Below, piece by piece: positions 9,390 through 18,401 of a stretch of DNA of 60,182 bases. The DNA comes from JADKAC01 sp964492065 (GTDB lineage: Bacteria; Bacteroidota; Bacteroidia; Chitinophagales; BACL12): the NCBI GenBank assembly GCA_964492065.1, contig CAZBHH010000015.1, positions 1-60,182 of the forward strand, written 5' to 3'. The position numbers and the translations under genes were made by a program. How positions within the stretch are numbered: the stretch's first letter is position 1; each line of letters begins with the position of its first letter. The notes below the pieces were generated by a model. It ran no database searches. It was not told the origin of the DNA and saw only the letters and a list, made by a program, of their open reading frames with translations.

Positions 9390-9908
9390 CCTACCACTGA
9401 CTGTGAGGCAACTATTAATTATACTGCATCGGAGAATTATCCTCAATATGCTCCAACATATTTCATAGGAGTAAAAATGCATTACATGCTTAACGGGGAT
9501 GCTCATAGTCCTTATATTTATAATCCGACAACAACAGATAAATGCTTAAAGGTGCTTTTTCATTTTACATCTATAGATGACTAATTGCCGGATTTGATTC
9601 AGTACATCCTGCATTGGAAAATAAACGGTTTGTTTAAGTAGGAATCGCACATCAGGGATTGATTATAATATCAACCTTTTCAATGGCGGTTGCAGCCCAC
9701 TGCAAATACTTCCGGTTTGAAAGGCTGGTATTACGTATAATTTTTGTGACAAATGGATTGGCGGTCTTTGGTGTATATTGACGGAAGCTGGCAACCGCAC
9801 CCCCGGTTTTTCATGTTTATAAGAAGAGGCTTGCAGATGATAATAATCACCATGCTTTATAAGGCAATTACAGTAGATTTACCGGCGAGCCCAAATGGGT
9901 TGATTGAG
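9390..9908 (+). pseudogene. Decayed protein-coding gene, fragments in several frames
   Basis: An open segment at 9390-9584 has coding-like composition with no usable start. It begins right after a stop and contains CEATINYTASENYPQYAPT and FIGVKMHYMLNGDAHSP. Further coding-like pieces follow in other registers: NINLFNGGCSPLQILPV (about 9664-9714), AGITYNFCDKWIGGLW (about 9725-9772), and ADDNNHHAL then FTGEPKWVD (about 9834-9905), separated by stops and shifts. The aromatic, Asn/Gly-rich style resembles extracellular Bacteroidota proteins. I do not recognise the family. The simplest reading is a disrupted secreted-protein gene. Confidence 0.5.
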
Positions 9909-10053
9909 TTGCTATTGATTCAAAACGCAATCTGTCAAAAATAATTTTGAAGTATTAACCTAAAACTTACTTGCATTCCCAATTCTGATTACCGACGTTG
10001 GGAATATAAGGGGGAAAAGAATATTTATTCATTTACAAATAAACGGATACAAC

Positions 10054-11016
10054 ATGAAGAAACTGGTACTGATTACCCTTTTATTACCATTATTATCGCA
10101 AGCGCAATTGGCTACCGAGTCGAAGATTTATCAAAATTACCCCAATGGGATGCAAATGATCCAGGTGGGATATGTGCAGCAAAATACAAATTCCACTGTG
10201 GATGGCGACCTGGCGCTTCCAAATAATGATGTGGCTGTTAATGTGAATGTCGGCTATATGCGATATGCTTACTTTTTTGACATAGGCGGAAAAACAGCGG
10301 GAATTCAGGCTATGATACCCTATGCTGGCGTAAAGGCAAATATTTTAGGCTTCGAAGTTCAGCCTTCCGGTTTAGGTGATATTATGCTGGTGTTCGGAAC
10401 CAATATTACCGGAGGCGATGCATTATCATTTCCGGAATTTTTAAAAACGCCGAAAAGGACTGCCATCGGCTGGTCCATAGCTGTAACTGCTCCTACGGGT
10501 CAATACGATCAAAACAAACTGATTAATATCGGTGGAAACAGGTGGCAGTTCAGGCCGGAAATCGGTGTTACTGTCCCGGTGGGAAAATGGGATTTTGAAA
10601 CGTATGTCAACGCAAAATTTTTTACTGAAAATACGGAGATGTCCAGGTTATTGCCAACTGCAGAAGCGGGAACCTTATCTCAATCACCCTTTTACGGATT
10701 GACATTTCACGCAGTGTATAACGTAAACAGTAAACTCTATGCAGCCATAGATTTAGGCGGCAGGATAGGAGGTGAGACTACAAAGAATGCTGTTGACCAG
10801 GATAATTCGCAGGCGCTTTTTGGCATTGGCGGCACTGTAACCTTTATGCCATCCATACACCACCAGTTTGGGATAAACTACATGACAAGGGCAGTGGGTA
10901 ACGACATCGCCCCGCATGGCTCCATCTTCAGTATTAAATATGCATTTGTTTTTGGTGCCCAAATAGATAAAACATTGGAGGCCATTAAACAAATGCAATC
11001 TCAGCAAAATAAATAA
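10054..11016 (+). CDS. Outer-membrane channel, phenol-degradation MetA-like family
   Basis: 320 residues with a signal peptide (1-18, ending SQA). The body is a run of amphipathic strands and matches the style of the MetA-pathway (Phenol_MetA_deg) outer-membrane proteins. Typical segments are GYMRYAYFFDIGGKTAGIQA, GLGDIMLVFG, WSIAVTAPTGQYD and a closing HGSIFSIKYAFVF strand. Family members are thought to let hydrophobic substrates through the outer membrane. It ends 22 bases before the alkylsulfatase ATG, so the two are very likely one operon, and the channel may import the alkyl sulfates cleaved by its neighbour. The substrate is inference. Confidence 0.85.
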   Translation: MKKLVLITLLLPLLSQAQLATESKIYQNYPNGMQMIQVGYVQQNTNSTVDGDLALPNNDVAVNVNVGYMRYAYFFDIGGKTAGIQAMIPYAGVKANILGFEVQPSGLGDIMLVFGTNITGGDALSFPEFLKTPKRTAIGWSIAVTAPTGQYDQNKLINIGGNRWQFRPEIGVTVPVGKWDFETYVNAKFFTENTEMSRLLPTAEAGTLSQSPFYGLTFHAVYNVNSKLYAAIDLGGRIGGETTKNAVDQDNSQALFGIGGTVTFMPSIHHQFGINYMTRAVGNDIAPHGSIFSIKYAFVFGAQIDKTLEAIKQMQSQQNK

Positions 11017-11038
11017 TTAACCATAAACAGATTCTGAA

Positions 11039-13000
11039 ATGATAAAACAACTATTTTTTTTACTTGCCTGTACCGGATTGACACAAATTGCATTCGCTCA
11101 ATATCAACCCGGCCAGGCAAAGGCAGCAACTGATCACACCAAAGAAGTAAACAATAAAATCTACGATTATTTGGATTTTAAGGATACAACAGATTTTGAA
11201 AATGCCAATAAAGGATTGATTGCCAAATTTCCGGGCGATGCAATCGGCAGCTCATACAACTTTAAGCAATTTGAGTTTCTCAGCGGAGAAGCGCCGGAAA
11301 CCGCCAACCCGAGTTTGTGGAGGCAGAGTAAGTTAAATGCGGTGGCTGGCCTGTTTAAAGTAGCTGATGATATTTACCAAGTCAGGGGTTTTGACTTGGC
11401 GAATATGTCCCTGATAAAAGGCAATACAGGTTGGATAATAATTGATCCCTTGACTATTCAGGAATCTGTAAAAGCCGGAATGGAACTGGTAGATAAGTAT
11501 ATCGGTAAATACCCCGTTTCTGCGGTTATAATTACCCATAGTCATATCGATCATTTCGGCGGTATGCGGGCAGTTGTGAATGAGGAGGATGTAAAGTCGG
11601 GTAAAATACAGATCTATGCGCCAAAGGGATTTTTGGAACACTCGGTGAGCGAGAATGTAATGGCGGGCAATGCAATGACACGGCGGGCAATGTATATGTA
11701 CGGAAATATTCTGCCGAAGAGTTCTACCGGAACGCTTGGTTCGGGTTTGGGAACTACCACTGCCGCGGGCTTAAGCGGGATTCTTGACGCTACGGATATT
11801 ATAGATTCAGAGACGGGAGAAACGAAAATAATTGATGGCGTGACAATCGAATTTGTCTATACGCCCGAATCGGAAGCGCCCGCCGAAATGATTTTTTATT
11901 TACCCGAAAAAAAGGCTTTTATGCAGGCAGAGGTGCTGAATCACACACTGCACAATTTATATACACTTCGCGGCGCACAGGTGCGAAATGGACAAAAGTG
12001 GAGCAAGTATATCGATAAAGCCATTGAAAAGTGGGGAAGCGACGTCGAGGTGAGTTTCGGCTCGCATCACTGGCCCATCTGGGGTAATAGCGAAGTAGTA
12101 ACCTTTATGGAAAGCCAAAGAGATCTGTACAGGTTTATTCATGATCAAACTTTGAGAATGGCCAATGAAGGATTAAACCCTGTTGAGATTGGCAATACAT
12201 TAAAGTTGCCCACAGCGCTCGATACTAAATTTTACAACCGGGGTTATTACGGAACAGTCAGTCACGATGCCAGGGCGCAATATCAATTGTATTTTGGCTT
12301 TTTTGATGGCAACCCGGCTAACCTGAATCCCTTATCGCCCGAAGACGCCGGTAAACGATTTGTGGAAATGATGGGCGGTAGTGCAAATGTTATTCAAAAA
12401 GCACAAGAGTACTACGACAAAGGCGACTACAGGTGGGTTGCCGAAATTTTAAATCACGTTGTTTTTGCCGAGCCCGGAAACCAGCAAGCCCGGAACCTAT
12501 TGGCAGATGCCTATGAACAGATGGGATACCAGGCGGAATCCGGCCCCTGGCGGAATTTTTATTTAACCGGCGCCCAGGAACTCCGCTATGGTAAAAAATC
12601 TTTTAATTCGAATACCGCCGCTTCTCCGGATATTTTAACCAGTATGTCGTCTGAACTGTTTTTTAATTATTTGGCAATGCGGTATAACGGAATGAAGGAA
12701 AATACTGCCCGTTATAATTTCAATTTCATTTTGAGCGATACCGGTGAAAAGGTCGGTGTTATTGTGAGTAATGGTGCGGTGTCCCCAAGAATTAACAGTC
12801 ATATCACAGAAGATGTTACGGCGACCATAACCATTCCAAGAACAGCTTTAATGGCAATTACCACCGCCGGCCAGGGACTAACACTTGAACAATTGCTCGC
12901 CAACGGCAATGCTAAAATTTCAGGCGATCAACAAGCGTTTAAAGACTTTTTAAGCAATATCGAAAACTTTGATGTTTGGTTTAATCTGATAGAGCCTTAA
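11039..13000 (+). CDS. Alkyl sulfatase (metallo-beta-lactamase fold, SdsA1-like)
   Basis: 653 residues, the normal size for type III sulfatases. A signal peptide (1-20, ending AFA) is followed by a zinc-binding metallo-beta-lactamase domain with HxHxDH at 167-172 (THSHIDHFGG). Then come the family segments VLNHTLHNLYTLRGAQVR (about 300-317) and SHHWPIWG (342-349), an alpha-helical dimerisation region, and a C-terminal SCP2-like domain (about 535-653) thought to hold the alkyl chain. These enzymes hydrolyse primary alkyl sulfates such as dodecyl sulfate to alcohol and sulfate. It is probably periplasmic or secreted. It is co-transcribed with the preceding outer-membrane channel and followed by a strong terminator. 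Confidence 0.92.
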   Translation: MIKQLFFLLACTGLTQIAFAQYQPGQAKAATDHTKEVNNKIYDYLDFKDTTDFENANKGLIAKFPGDAIGSSYNFKQFEFLSGEAPETANPSLWRQSKLNAVAGLFKVADDIYQVRGFDLANMSLIKGNTGWIIIDPLTIQESVKAGMELVDKYIGKYPVSAVIITHSHIDHFGGMRAVVNEEDVKSGKIQIYAPKGFLEHSVSENVMAGNAMTRRAMYMYGNILPKSSTGTLGSGLGTTTAAGLSGILDATDIIDSETGETKIIDGVTIEFVYTPESEAPAEMIFYLPEKKAFMQAEVLNHTLHNLYTLRGAQVRNGQKWSKYIDKAIEKWGSDVEVSFGSHHWPIWGNSEVVTFMESQRDLYRFIHDQTLRMANEGLNPVEIGNTLKLPTALDTKFYNRGYYGTVSHDARAQYQLYFGFFDGNPANLNPLSPEDAGKRFVEMMGGSANVIQKAQEYYDKGDYRWVAEILNHVVFAEPGNQQARNLLADAYEQMGYQAESGPWRNFYLTGAQELRYGKKSFNSNTAASPDILTSMSSELFFNYLAMRYNGMKENTARYNFNFILSDTGEKVGVIVSNGAVSPRINSHITEDVTATITIPRTALMAITTAGQGLTLEQLLANGNAKISGDQQAFKDFLSNIENFDVWFNLIEP

Positions 13001-13056
13001 AATGGTCATTGCGCTTTTAAGTGCAAAGCAGACATCGTTGCATGTATTCAAATTAT

Positions 13057-13091
13057 TAAGCCCGGAGAGTTGATCTCCGGGCTTAGTTTTA
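13057..13091 (+). terminator. Rho-independent terminator of the channel/alkylsulfatase operon
   Basis: Perfect 12-bp inverted repeat (13057-13068 and 13074-13085, core AGCCCGGAGA) with a 5-base loop GTTGA, followed by GTTTTA. It lies 57 bases after the alkylsulfatase stop. Confidence 0.85.
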
Positions 13092-13202
13092 TGTACCCTT
13101 TAAGTACATTATGGCTTGTAATGCCGCAAAGTATAATTTCAAAAAAAATATTGTCCGGGCCATATTAAAATGTGCGTATGAAAGATTGCTGAAAGTGGTT
13201 AG

Positions 13203-13412
13203 CGGGAGAGATGCATTAGCGCCTCGCGACAACTCTTGAATGCGGATCTGATTTGTTCATCAGGCGGCTTCAATGTCGCACTGCATAAAATAAAAAAGTA
13301 TGGGATACAGGCAATAAGTTTTCAATTGGAAGTCAATGTCGATACCGCCATATTGCGCAAGTTATTCAGGGTAAAGAGTATTGATTACGCCACACTATGT
13401 TGTGTGCACTAA
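13203..13412 (+). pseudogene. Possible gene remnant, 69 open codons
   Basis: In the otherwise empty stretch 13092-13658 one plus-strand frame is open from 13203 to the TAA at 13410-13412. Its translation looks coding (SRQLLNADLICSSGGF, ALHKIKKYGIQAISFQLEV, AILRKLFRVKSIDYA) but it has no ATG; TTG in QLLNAD is the only plausible start. I do not recognise the family. It may be the 3' end of a lost gene or a short protein with a TTG start. The rest of 13092-13658 shows nothing. Confidence 0.3.
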
Positions 13413-13658
13413 ATAAAACCACCTGATTTTATAGATCAAAACGTCTCTGAATCGTTGGTTCTGCTCTTGTGGATATGTACATCGGCTGTTATAGGATCAA
13501 AGAATGCAATCCGGTGAAATGGACGAATACATACTATGTGCAACTCAAAACACAATAACCCCGCCGTGTTACTTCCGTATGACCGGGAAAATCCGCAATT
13601 ACTTACTTTTTACATTTGGCACACATGCAGTGGTGATTTGACTTTTTATGGCAAATCT

Positions 13659-14210
13659 TCATTCAGCACTCTGCCGGTTTCTCAACCCCTCCAGTACTGC
13701 ATTTGCCTGTTCCAAATGCCGTTGTTCATGTGCAACGATAATATCAAATGCCGTTTCTAACCTGTAAACAATATTTTTATTGGCAGGAGATGAAATAACG
13801 GCCCCTTTCGAAATGAACGGTTTAAGATCCTCTATTTTTTGCTGTAATTGTTTTTGATGTTCGGAAAATCGGAGGAGTATATCGTCTTGTATTTCGATGT
13901 TCGCCGGCTCCCAGATGGTAAAGGTCTTTATTTTCTTTTTTTGACCCGGTTGAACAGCCGATAATACGGTTGTACCCATAAATGAAACGATAAAGCGCAG
14001 TTTCCCAATGAGTGGCGCTTTGTAAGTTCCATTTTGCAGTGAGTCGAATGTCGGATAATAAGATTCATTCACAATGATCAGATGTTCTAAATTTTGCCCA
14101 ATACTCCATGACTGAGCGTTGGGCTTCCAGTTTAATTCCGCATTGCTCAAATTGCCGAAGCGAAATGTTGTTTCCTGTGATATGCGCAATAATTCTTTTG
14201 ACCAATCCAC
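13659..14210 (-). CDS. DinB-like (DinB_2) four-helix-bundle protein
   Basis: 183 residues. The sequence W...AELNWKPNAQSWSIGQNLEHLIIVN near the start and VAHEQRHLEQANAVLEGL at the end are hallmarks of the DinB_2 family. The three metal-binding histidines are visible: one in NLEHL and two in HEQRHLEQ. Members are metal-dependent, often thiol-transferase-like, and mostly without a known substrate. It starts 5 bases after the stop of the upstream methyltransferase gene (both on the minus strand), so they are very likely co-transcribed. The start at 14210 gives the usual length. Confidence 0.9.
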   Translation of the reverse strand: MDWSKELLRISQETTFRFGNLSNAELNWKPNAQSWSIGQNLEHLIIVNESYYPTFDSLQNGTYKAPLIGKLRFIVSFMGTTVLSAVQPGQKKKIKTFTIWEPANIEIQDDILLRFSEHQKQLQQKIEDLKPFISKGAVISSPANKNIVYRLETAFDIIVAHEQRHLEQANAVLEGLRNRQSAE

Positions 14211-14215
14211 GGCGT

Positions 14216-15031
14216 CTATTTTTTATAACCGGTTAAATAATTTACCGGCATTTTGCCGGCGGTTTTGCCTGTTTCCCAAACATAATTTTCAGTATGTTCC
14301 AGCGAATTGATGAGTGCATGTAATTCTTTTTCAGAATAGGTTCGCAGAATGGATGCAACGCCATCCCATAAAATATAGAGCGGGATAACAGGTATCAAAT
14401 AAATAAATGGCAAAATCTTCCAGCGGACAGGCCGGATAAACAATGTGAATATAATAACATTCAGAGGAACAAAGAGCATGGACACCCAGCTTCCAATGTT
14501 TCTTCCCACCGGTTCAAAAATGGCAATAGTTGTATTTGTGTCCACAGCATTTTGAAGAATTTGCCTGGCTTCCTCCGGGCGGAAGTGGTGAAATGCCCCG
14601 AATATTGTCTGAAAGGTTCCTTGCAAATGTTTCGGAGGATGCATTGCATCAACGGGTGTGTCTTCCCATTGGAAAATATTAGGTGCGTCTTTTGTCAATT
14701 TTTCAAAAGCCCGTTTATTGGGATAATAATCGGTGAGCGTGATTTGAAGATTGGGATTACTGCTTTTCATTTCTTTTGCTAAAACAATCAACCCGCTACC
14801 TCCGCCCGACGCCAGGTCAACCCAGTGATTCTGGCCGCTTTTATCCAAACACGCCTGAACCAGGGGTATAACGGGTTTATAAATGTTAAACTTGGTAGCA
14901 ATGAACTTTAAATAATCCGTACCAAAGTCTCTCCAGCTTGCCGGAAACCATTGCAAATCTTCCCATTCAAGAGCTTGAATGCGCCTCACCTTTTTTTCTG
15001 CAAAATTCAATAACAGATTCAATCTCTGCAA
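14216..15031 (-). CDS. Class I SAM-dependent methyltransferase
   Basis: 271 residues with a Rossmann methyltransferase core. Motif I is VDLASGGGSGL (about 70-80), followed by the acidic LTDYYPN (motif II region), TPVDAMHPP and TIFGAFHHFRPEEA. Two hydrophobic segments (about 182-200 and 207-225) suggest membrane association. The substrate is unknown. The opening RRIQALEWEDLQWFPASWRDFGTD is where recognisable homology begins. The only in-frame start upstream is a TTG at 15031, with a stop at 15068-15070. A coding-like ORF in another frame overlaps the start (14967-15104) across a run of seven A, so a frameshift is possible. It is in an operon with the DinB-like gene. Confidence 0.8.
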   Translation of the reverse strand: MQRLNLLLNFAEKKVRRIQALEWEDLQWFPASWRDFGTDYLKFIATKFNIYKPVIPLVQACLDKSGQNHWVDLASGGGSGLIVLAKEMKSSNPNLQITLTDYYPNKRAFEKLTKDAPNIFQWEDTPVDAMHPPKHLQGTFQTIFGAFHHFRPEEARQILQNAVDTNTTIAIFEPVGRNIGSWVSMLFVPLNVIIFTLFIRPVRWKILPFIYLIPVIPLYILWDGVASILRTYSEKELHALINSLEHTENYVWETGKTAGKMPVNYLTGYKK

Positions 15032-15104
15032 GGTTGCCCAAAATATTTTTTGCGGGCTCTTCGGATTCTAAGGTGTATTTTACACATCGTTTCATTAATT
15101 TCAT
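14967..15104 (-). other. 45-codon ORF overlapping the methyltransferase start (possible frameshifted N-terminus)
   Basis: From ATG 15104 (or 15095) a minus-strand frame runs 45 codons to TGA at 14969-14967. It contains KYTLESEEPAKNILGNLAEI and ESVIEFCRKKGEAHSSS. It shares a run of seven A (14991-14997 on the plus strand as T) with the methyltransferase gene. Removing or adding one base there would join this N-terminus to the methyltransferase frame at KK-VRRIQALEW. Either the assembly carries a homopolymer error, the gene is truly frameshifted, or this is a separate overlapping small gene. Confidence 0.35.
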
Positions 15105-15566
15105 TATTAAATCCGGGGATGATTCCCTAAAAGTGAAGATCTCCGGCTTGAGGTCAATTTTGACGAAAGGACTATTTGTTCGTTAATAAGAAGGGCCGGT
15201 TTCCCTAAAGTGCATAGTCTTCGGCATTTTCATACGATATGATGGAACCGATGCAGGTACTTCAATTATAAAATATTTTGATTTGGCAGCGCTTCCCGGC
15301 AGGCGAATAGCCGGCTGTTCACATCTATTGCGTTGCTTACCTGCTTTACGCATTCGCCATTGCGCTTGTTCAATACAGAGTTTAAAGCTCTTAACGACAT
15401 TTACAACCTGCTCAATTTTTTATCACTGATAATGGTTTCCCATTACTTCGAAATGCGATTTGCCGACGACACCCGTTACCGGACGTAACGCAGTATTTTA
15501 AGTAGCAGTTGTTATTCCGAAACACATCTCTTTAAAAAAACGACAAACTTTTAAATACATCATAAT
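15105..15566. other. Intergenic region, no gene seen
   Basis: About 460 bases upstream of the methyltransferase operon and downstream of the arylsulfatase. Two imperfect copies of a CCCTAAA(A)GTG...CGGC motif lie near 15122-15149 and 15201-15225. I can assign no function, promoter or terminator with confidence. Confidence 0.4.
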
Positions 15567-17990
15567 TTATTGCAGTACGACACTCGAATACAGGCGCCGG
15601 TTATCAATTTGTATTTCCAGCAAATACACGCCGGGATGCATATTTTCGGTTACGGGTATTTGTTTCTCAAATATACCTGCAAATTTTTCAGGCGATGTAA
15701 CATATACAGATTGCCCGAGCATGTTAATCATAGTTACAGTTGCCGTATATTCCCTATTGGGATCTGCGTGAACAAGGATAGAAAACTCTTTGCCGGCCGG
15801 ATTTGGAAACACGGTTATCCCGTCGGTGAATAAACTGTCCGGCATAGATTCCCGGCAGGATTGAAATATCTGGTACTTTGTAGAACTTGAAGTACATCCG
15901 GTAGAATCCGTTAACTCCACCCGGTAATTTCCGATATTGGTAACTGAATAATTTTTGGAAGTAGCGCCCGGTATTTCCTCACCGTTCCTATACCATTGAA
16001 ATGAACAACCCGGTCTGAATTTCGTCGATAGCTCAATAGGGTTTGAAATGCATATATCGTTGGATGCTGAATGGTTATTAATTCCCGGCTTCGGTATTGT
16101 GTTCAAAGTAATTGTAAGTTCCGGGGAAATACCCATGCATCCAGCCGGCCCGCTGAATTCAACATAATATGTGCCGGCACGTCTGGCAATTAACGAGCTG
16201 CTCACCGCATCGGCTATAGCAACTCCATTGAAATACCATTGGTAAGATACGCCGGGAAGTACGGGCGAAGCAACAATTGTTACTTCACTGCCTTTACAAA
16301 GTATTATCGAACCGGAAGGGGTGATTAACGGCATCAGCGTATCTTCATCAACAATTAAATCGCAGTCGTCGTCCAAACTGTTGCAGTAATCAATGGCGCC
16401 CGGATACACGTAAGCGCTCGAATCGTTACAATCCGTATTGTTTAATACATAGCCGGGTAATGCATCCATTGAAATTACAGACACCATCGCATTGCCATAG
16501 CCGTCGCCATCATAATCCTCGTAGTAATTTAAATATACCAATTCCTCATCGATAAGGCCGTCGCAATCGTTATCCATTCCATCCAGAATTTCATAACTGC
16601 CTGTTATACTACAGTCAAAATGAATGTCGGGCAGGGTGTCATTGAATGTGCTTCTCATTTCGGCGAGTATTAACCTGAAACTATCGATAATTGCCTGGTA
16701 TGCGGGATTGAGAATCTGATTTGTATTTTGTTGCGGATCTGTAATGAAATCATAGAATTCTTCTGCATTGCAGTTACAGGCGGAGTTGACATACAAATAG
16801 TCGAGGCTTCTGACGCCGCGGACATCGGGTATGTGTTCCGTTAATTCGCTGCCGCCGCCGTATTCGTACATGAAATACGGGCGTTGTGTACCTGGTGCAG
16901 CTATCGTTTGAAGTGATTCTCCCTGGAATCCATAGGTGTCGGGTATGTTAGATACATCCAATAAAGTGGCAGGTATGTCAAGCAAAATTGCAATGTCGTC
17001 ATCTACGGTAGTGCTGTCCGTAAACCAGGGTGGGTATCGCACAAACAGAGGTACATGGATAGATTCTTCAATTGCATAGACCTTTGCACGCATCATGTGT
17101 TCGCCAATGATATAGCCATTGTCGCTGGCATACAACAGAAAGGTACTGTCGGTGATTGCATTTGAATCCAGGAAATCGAAAATATGGGACACGCTCTCAT
17201 CAACGCTTTGCAGCGCCTGAAATCTCTTCAGTTTAAATGCAATGGTTTGCAGTGAATCTTTTTCCCACAGATTCGAGTTTTCGTAATAAAAGTTTGGATA
17301 CAGTGCGGGAAAGTTATAAAAGTTTGCCGGGAAGGGGATCTCTTCATCCGTATAGAGCGCTTCATCTCCCGGAGCGGGCGTACAGGGGTTATGGGGTACA
17401 CGATGAAAATAAAAAAGTGCAAACGGTTGATGCAATTTTGCCTCCTCCAGGAAATCCATTGCGAGGGAGTCAAACACATCGGAAACATGCCCCGGTATGA
17501 ATGTAGTACTCCCGTTCACAACGTATTCTAAATCGGTATAATCTTTTTCATCCTCTGAGTTAACCCAGTAATCGAAACCCTTGGGCTGCCACATACCGCC
17601 TCCGTATTTTCCGACAAAGCCCGTGTAATATCCGTTTTTCCGGAGTATTTGCTGGATGAGTTTAATGCTGTCATTTAAATGTATCCAATTATTTTCTACC
17701 CCGTTCAGGTGTCCGTATTTACCTGAATACAAAGCTGCCCTGCTAGGCCCGCATATGGGGGTTTGAGCATATGTTCTGGTAAAATTTACGCCTTCATTAG
17801 CGATGCGGCTGATACCGGGTGTCTCATACCATTCGGGCGCTCCGGTCTCGGGATATTCATCATACCTGCCGTCATCGACAATGATAATAATAATATTCGG
17901 TTTGTCGGGCACTACCTGTGCAATTGACCGGTGTGAAATAAATACGCAAAATAATAATGCAAAAATCAAGATCGGATATTGCGGTCTCAT
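15567..17990 (-). CDS. T9SS-secreted sulfatase (formylglycine type) with MopE-like and Ig-like repeats
   Basis: 807 residues. After a signal peptide (1-24) comes an alkaline-phosphatase-superfamily sulfatase domain (about 28-460). It has metal-binding VDD (38-40) and the formylglycine motif C80-G-P-S-R84, which needs a formylglycine-generating enzyme encoded elsewhere. A second metal site region is ASDNGYIIGEH. Then come two Asp/Cys-rich, MopE-type metal-binding repeats (DGMDNDCDGLIDEE, DYDGDGYGN, NSLDDDCDLIVDED; about 475-560), two Ig-like modules (about 565-720), and a T9SS sorting domain (VFPNPAGKEFSI to the end). The enzyme probably removes sulfate esters from extracellular glycans or aromatics. 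The Asp-rich segment is calcium-binding by analogy. It is transcribed alone from a promoter at 18052-18082. Confidence 0.92.
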   Translation of the reverse strand: MRPQYPILIFALLFCVFISHRSIAQVVPDKPNIIIIIVDDGRYDEYPETGAPEWYETPGISRIANEGVNFTRTYAQTPICGPSRAALYSGKYGHLNGVENNWIHLNDSIKLIQQILRKNGYYTGFVGKYGGGMWQPKGFDYWVNSEDEKDYTDLEYVVNGSTTFIPGHVSDVFDSLAMDFLEEAKLHQPFALFYFHRVPHNPCTPAPGDEALYTDEEIPFPANFYNFPALYPNFYYENSNLWEKDSLQTIAFKLKRFQALQSVDESVSHIFDFLDSNAITDSTFLLYASDNGYIIGEHMMRAKVYAIEESIHVPLFVRYPPWFTDSTTVDDDIAILLDIPATLLDVSNIPDTYGFQGESLQTIAAPGTQRPYFMYEYGGGSELTEHIPDVRGVRSLDYLYVNSACNCNAEEFYDFITDPQQNTNQILNPAYQAIIDSFRLILAEMRSTFNDTLPDIHFDCSITGSYEILDGMDNDCDGLIDEELVYLNYYEDYDGDGYGNAMVSVISMDALPGYVLNNTDCNDSSAYVYPGAIDYCNSLDDDCDLIVDEDTLMPLITPSGSIILCKGSEVTIVASPVLPGVSYQWYFNGVAIADAVSSSLIARRAGTYYVEFSGPAGCMGISPELTITLNTIPKPGINNHSASNDICISNPIELSTKFRPGCSFQWYRNGEEIPGATSKNYSVTNIGNYRVELTDSTGCTSSSTKYQIFQSCRESMPDSLFTDGITVFPNPAGKEFSILVHADPNREYTATVTMINMLGQSVYVTSPEKFAGIFEKQIPVTENMHPGVYLLEIQIDNRRLYSSVVLQ

Positions 17991-18051
17991 GAAGTCAGGC
18001 GTTGGTTATTTAAATAGGTTCAATCCGCATAGTTTTTATAAAACTGCGGCG

Positions 18052-18082
18052 CTAAATTAATTTTATTAATATTCTTTACAAA
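18052..18082 (-). promoter_or_regulatory. Promoter of the secreted sulfatase gene
   Basis: On the minus strand TTTG (18082-18079), exactly 19 bases, then TAATTTAG (18059-18052). This matches TTTG-N19-TAnnTTTG with one mismatch. It leaves a leader of about 55 bases before the ATG at 17990. Confidence 0.6.
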
Positions 18083-18401
18083 TAAATATATTTCCTGTAA
18101 ACCATGCGGATTAACTGAGGTAATGCATTACCGGGCAAGTTCCGTTTTGTGTCTGTTGGGGGTTGTCCGTTGTGGAATGACAGCATAAACAAACTATTTC
18201 CATGCCGCGGCTGCCCGTATGTTTGACATCGCACGCCAGTTGACAATTCGCAGCAATTGAGTTGCCCTTTGCATAATTAAGAACTTACGGGATTTTTTGT
18301 TCAATACACGACACACCCGGGCAATTATACCCCACATTGGACGGTGCAGGGTATAGCCGGGAAAAAGTATTGCAACAGGCAATATCCTTATGAATAGTTA
18401 A
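18083..18401. other. Intergenic region, no gene seen
   Basis: About 320 bases between the sulfatase promoter and the cytochrome stop codon. One 62-codon minus-strand frame is open but has no protein-like features. No terminator is recognised. Confidence 0.4.
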
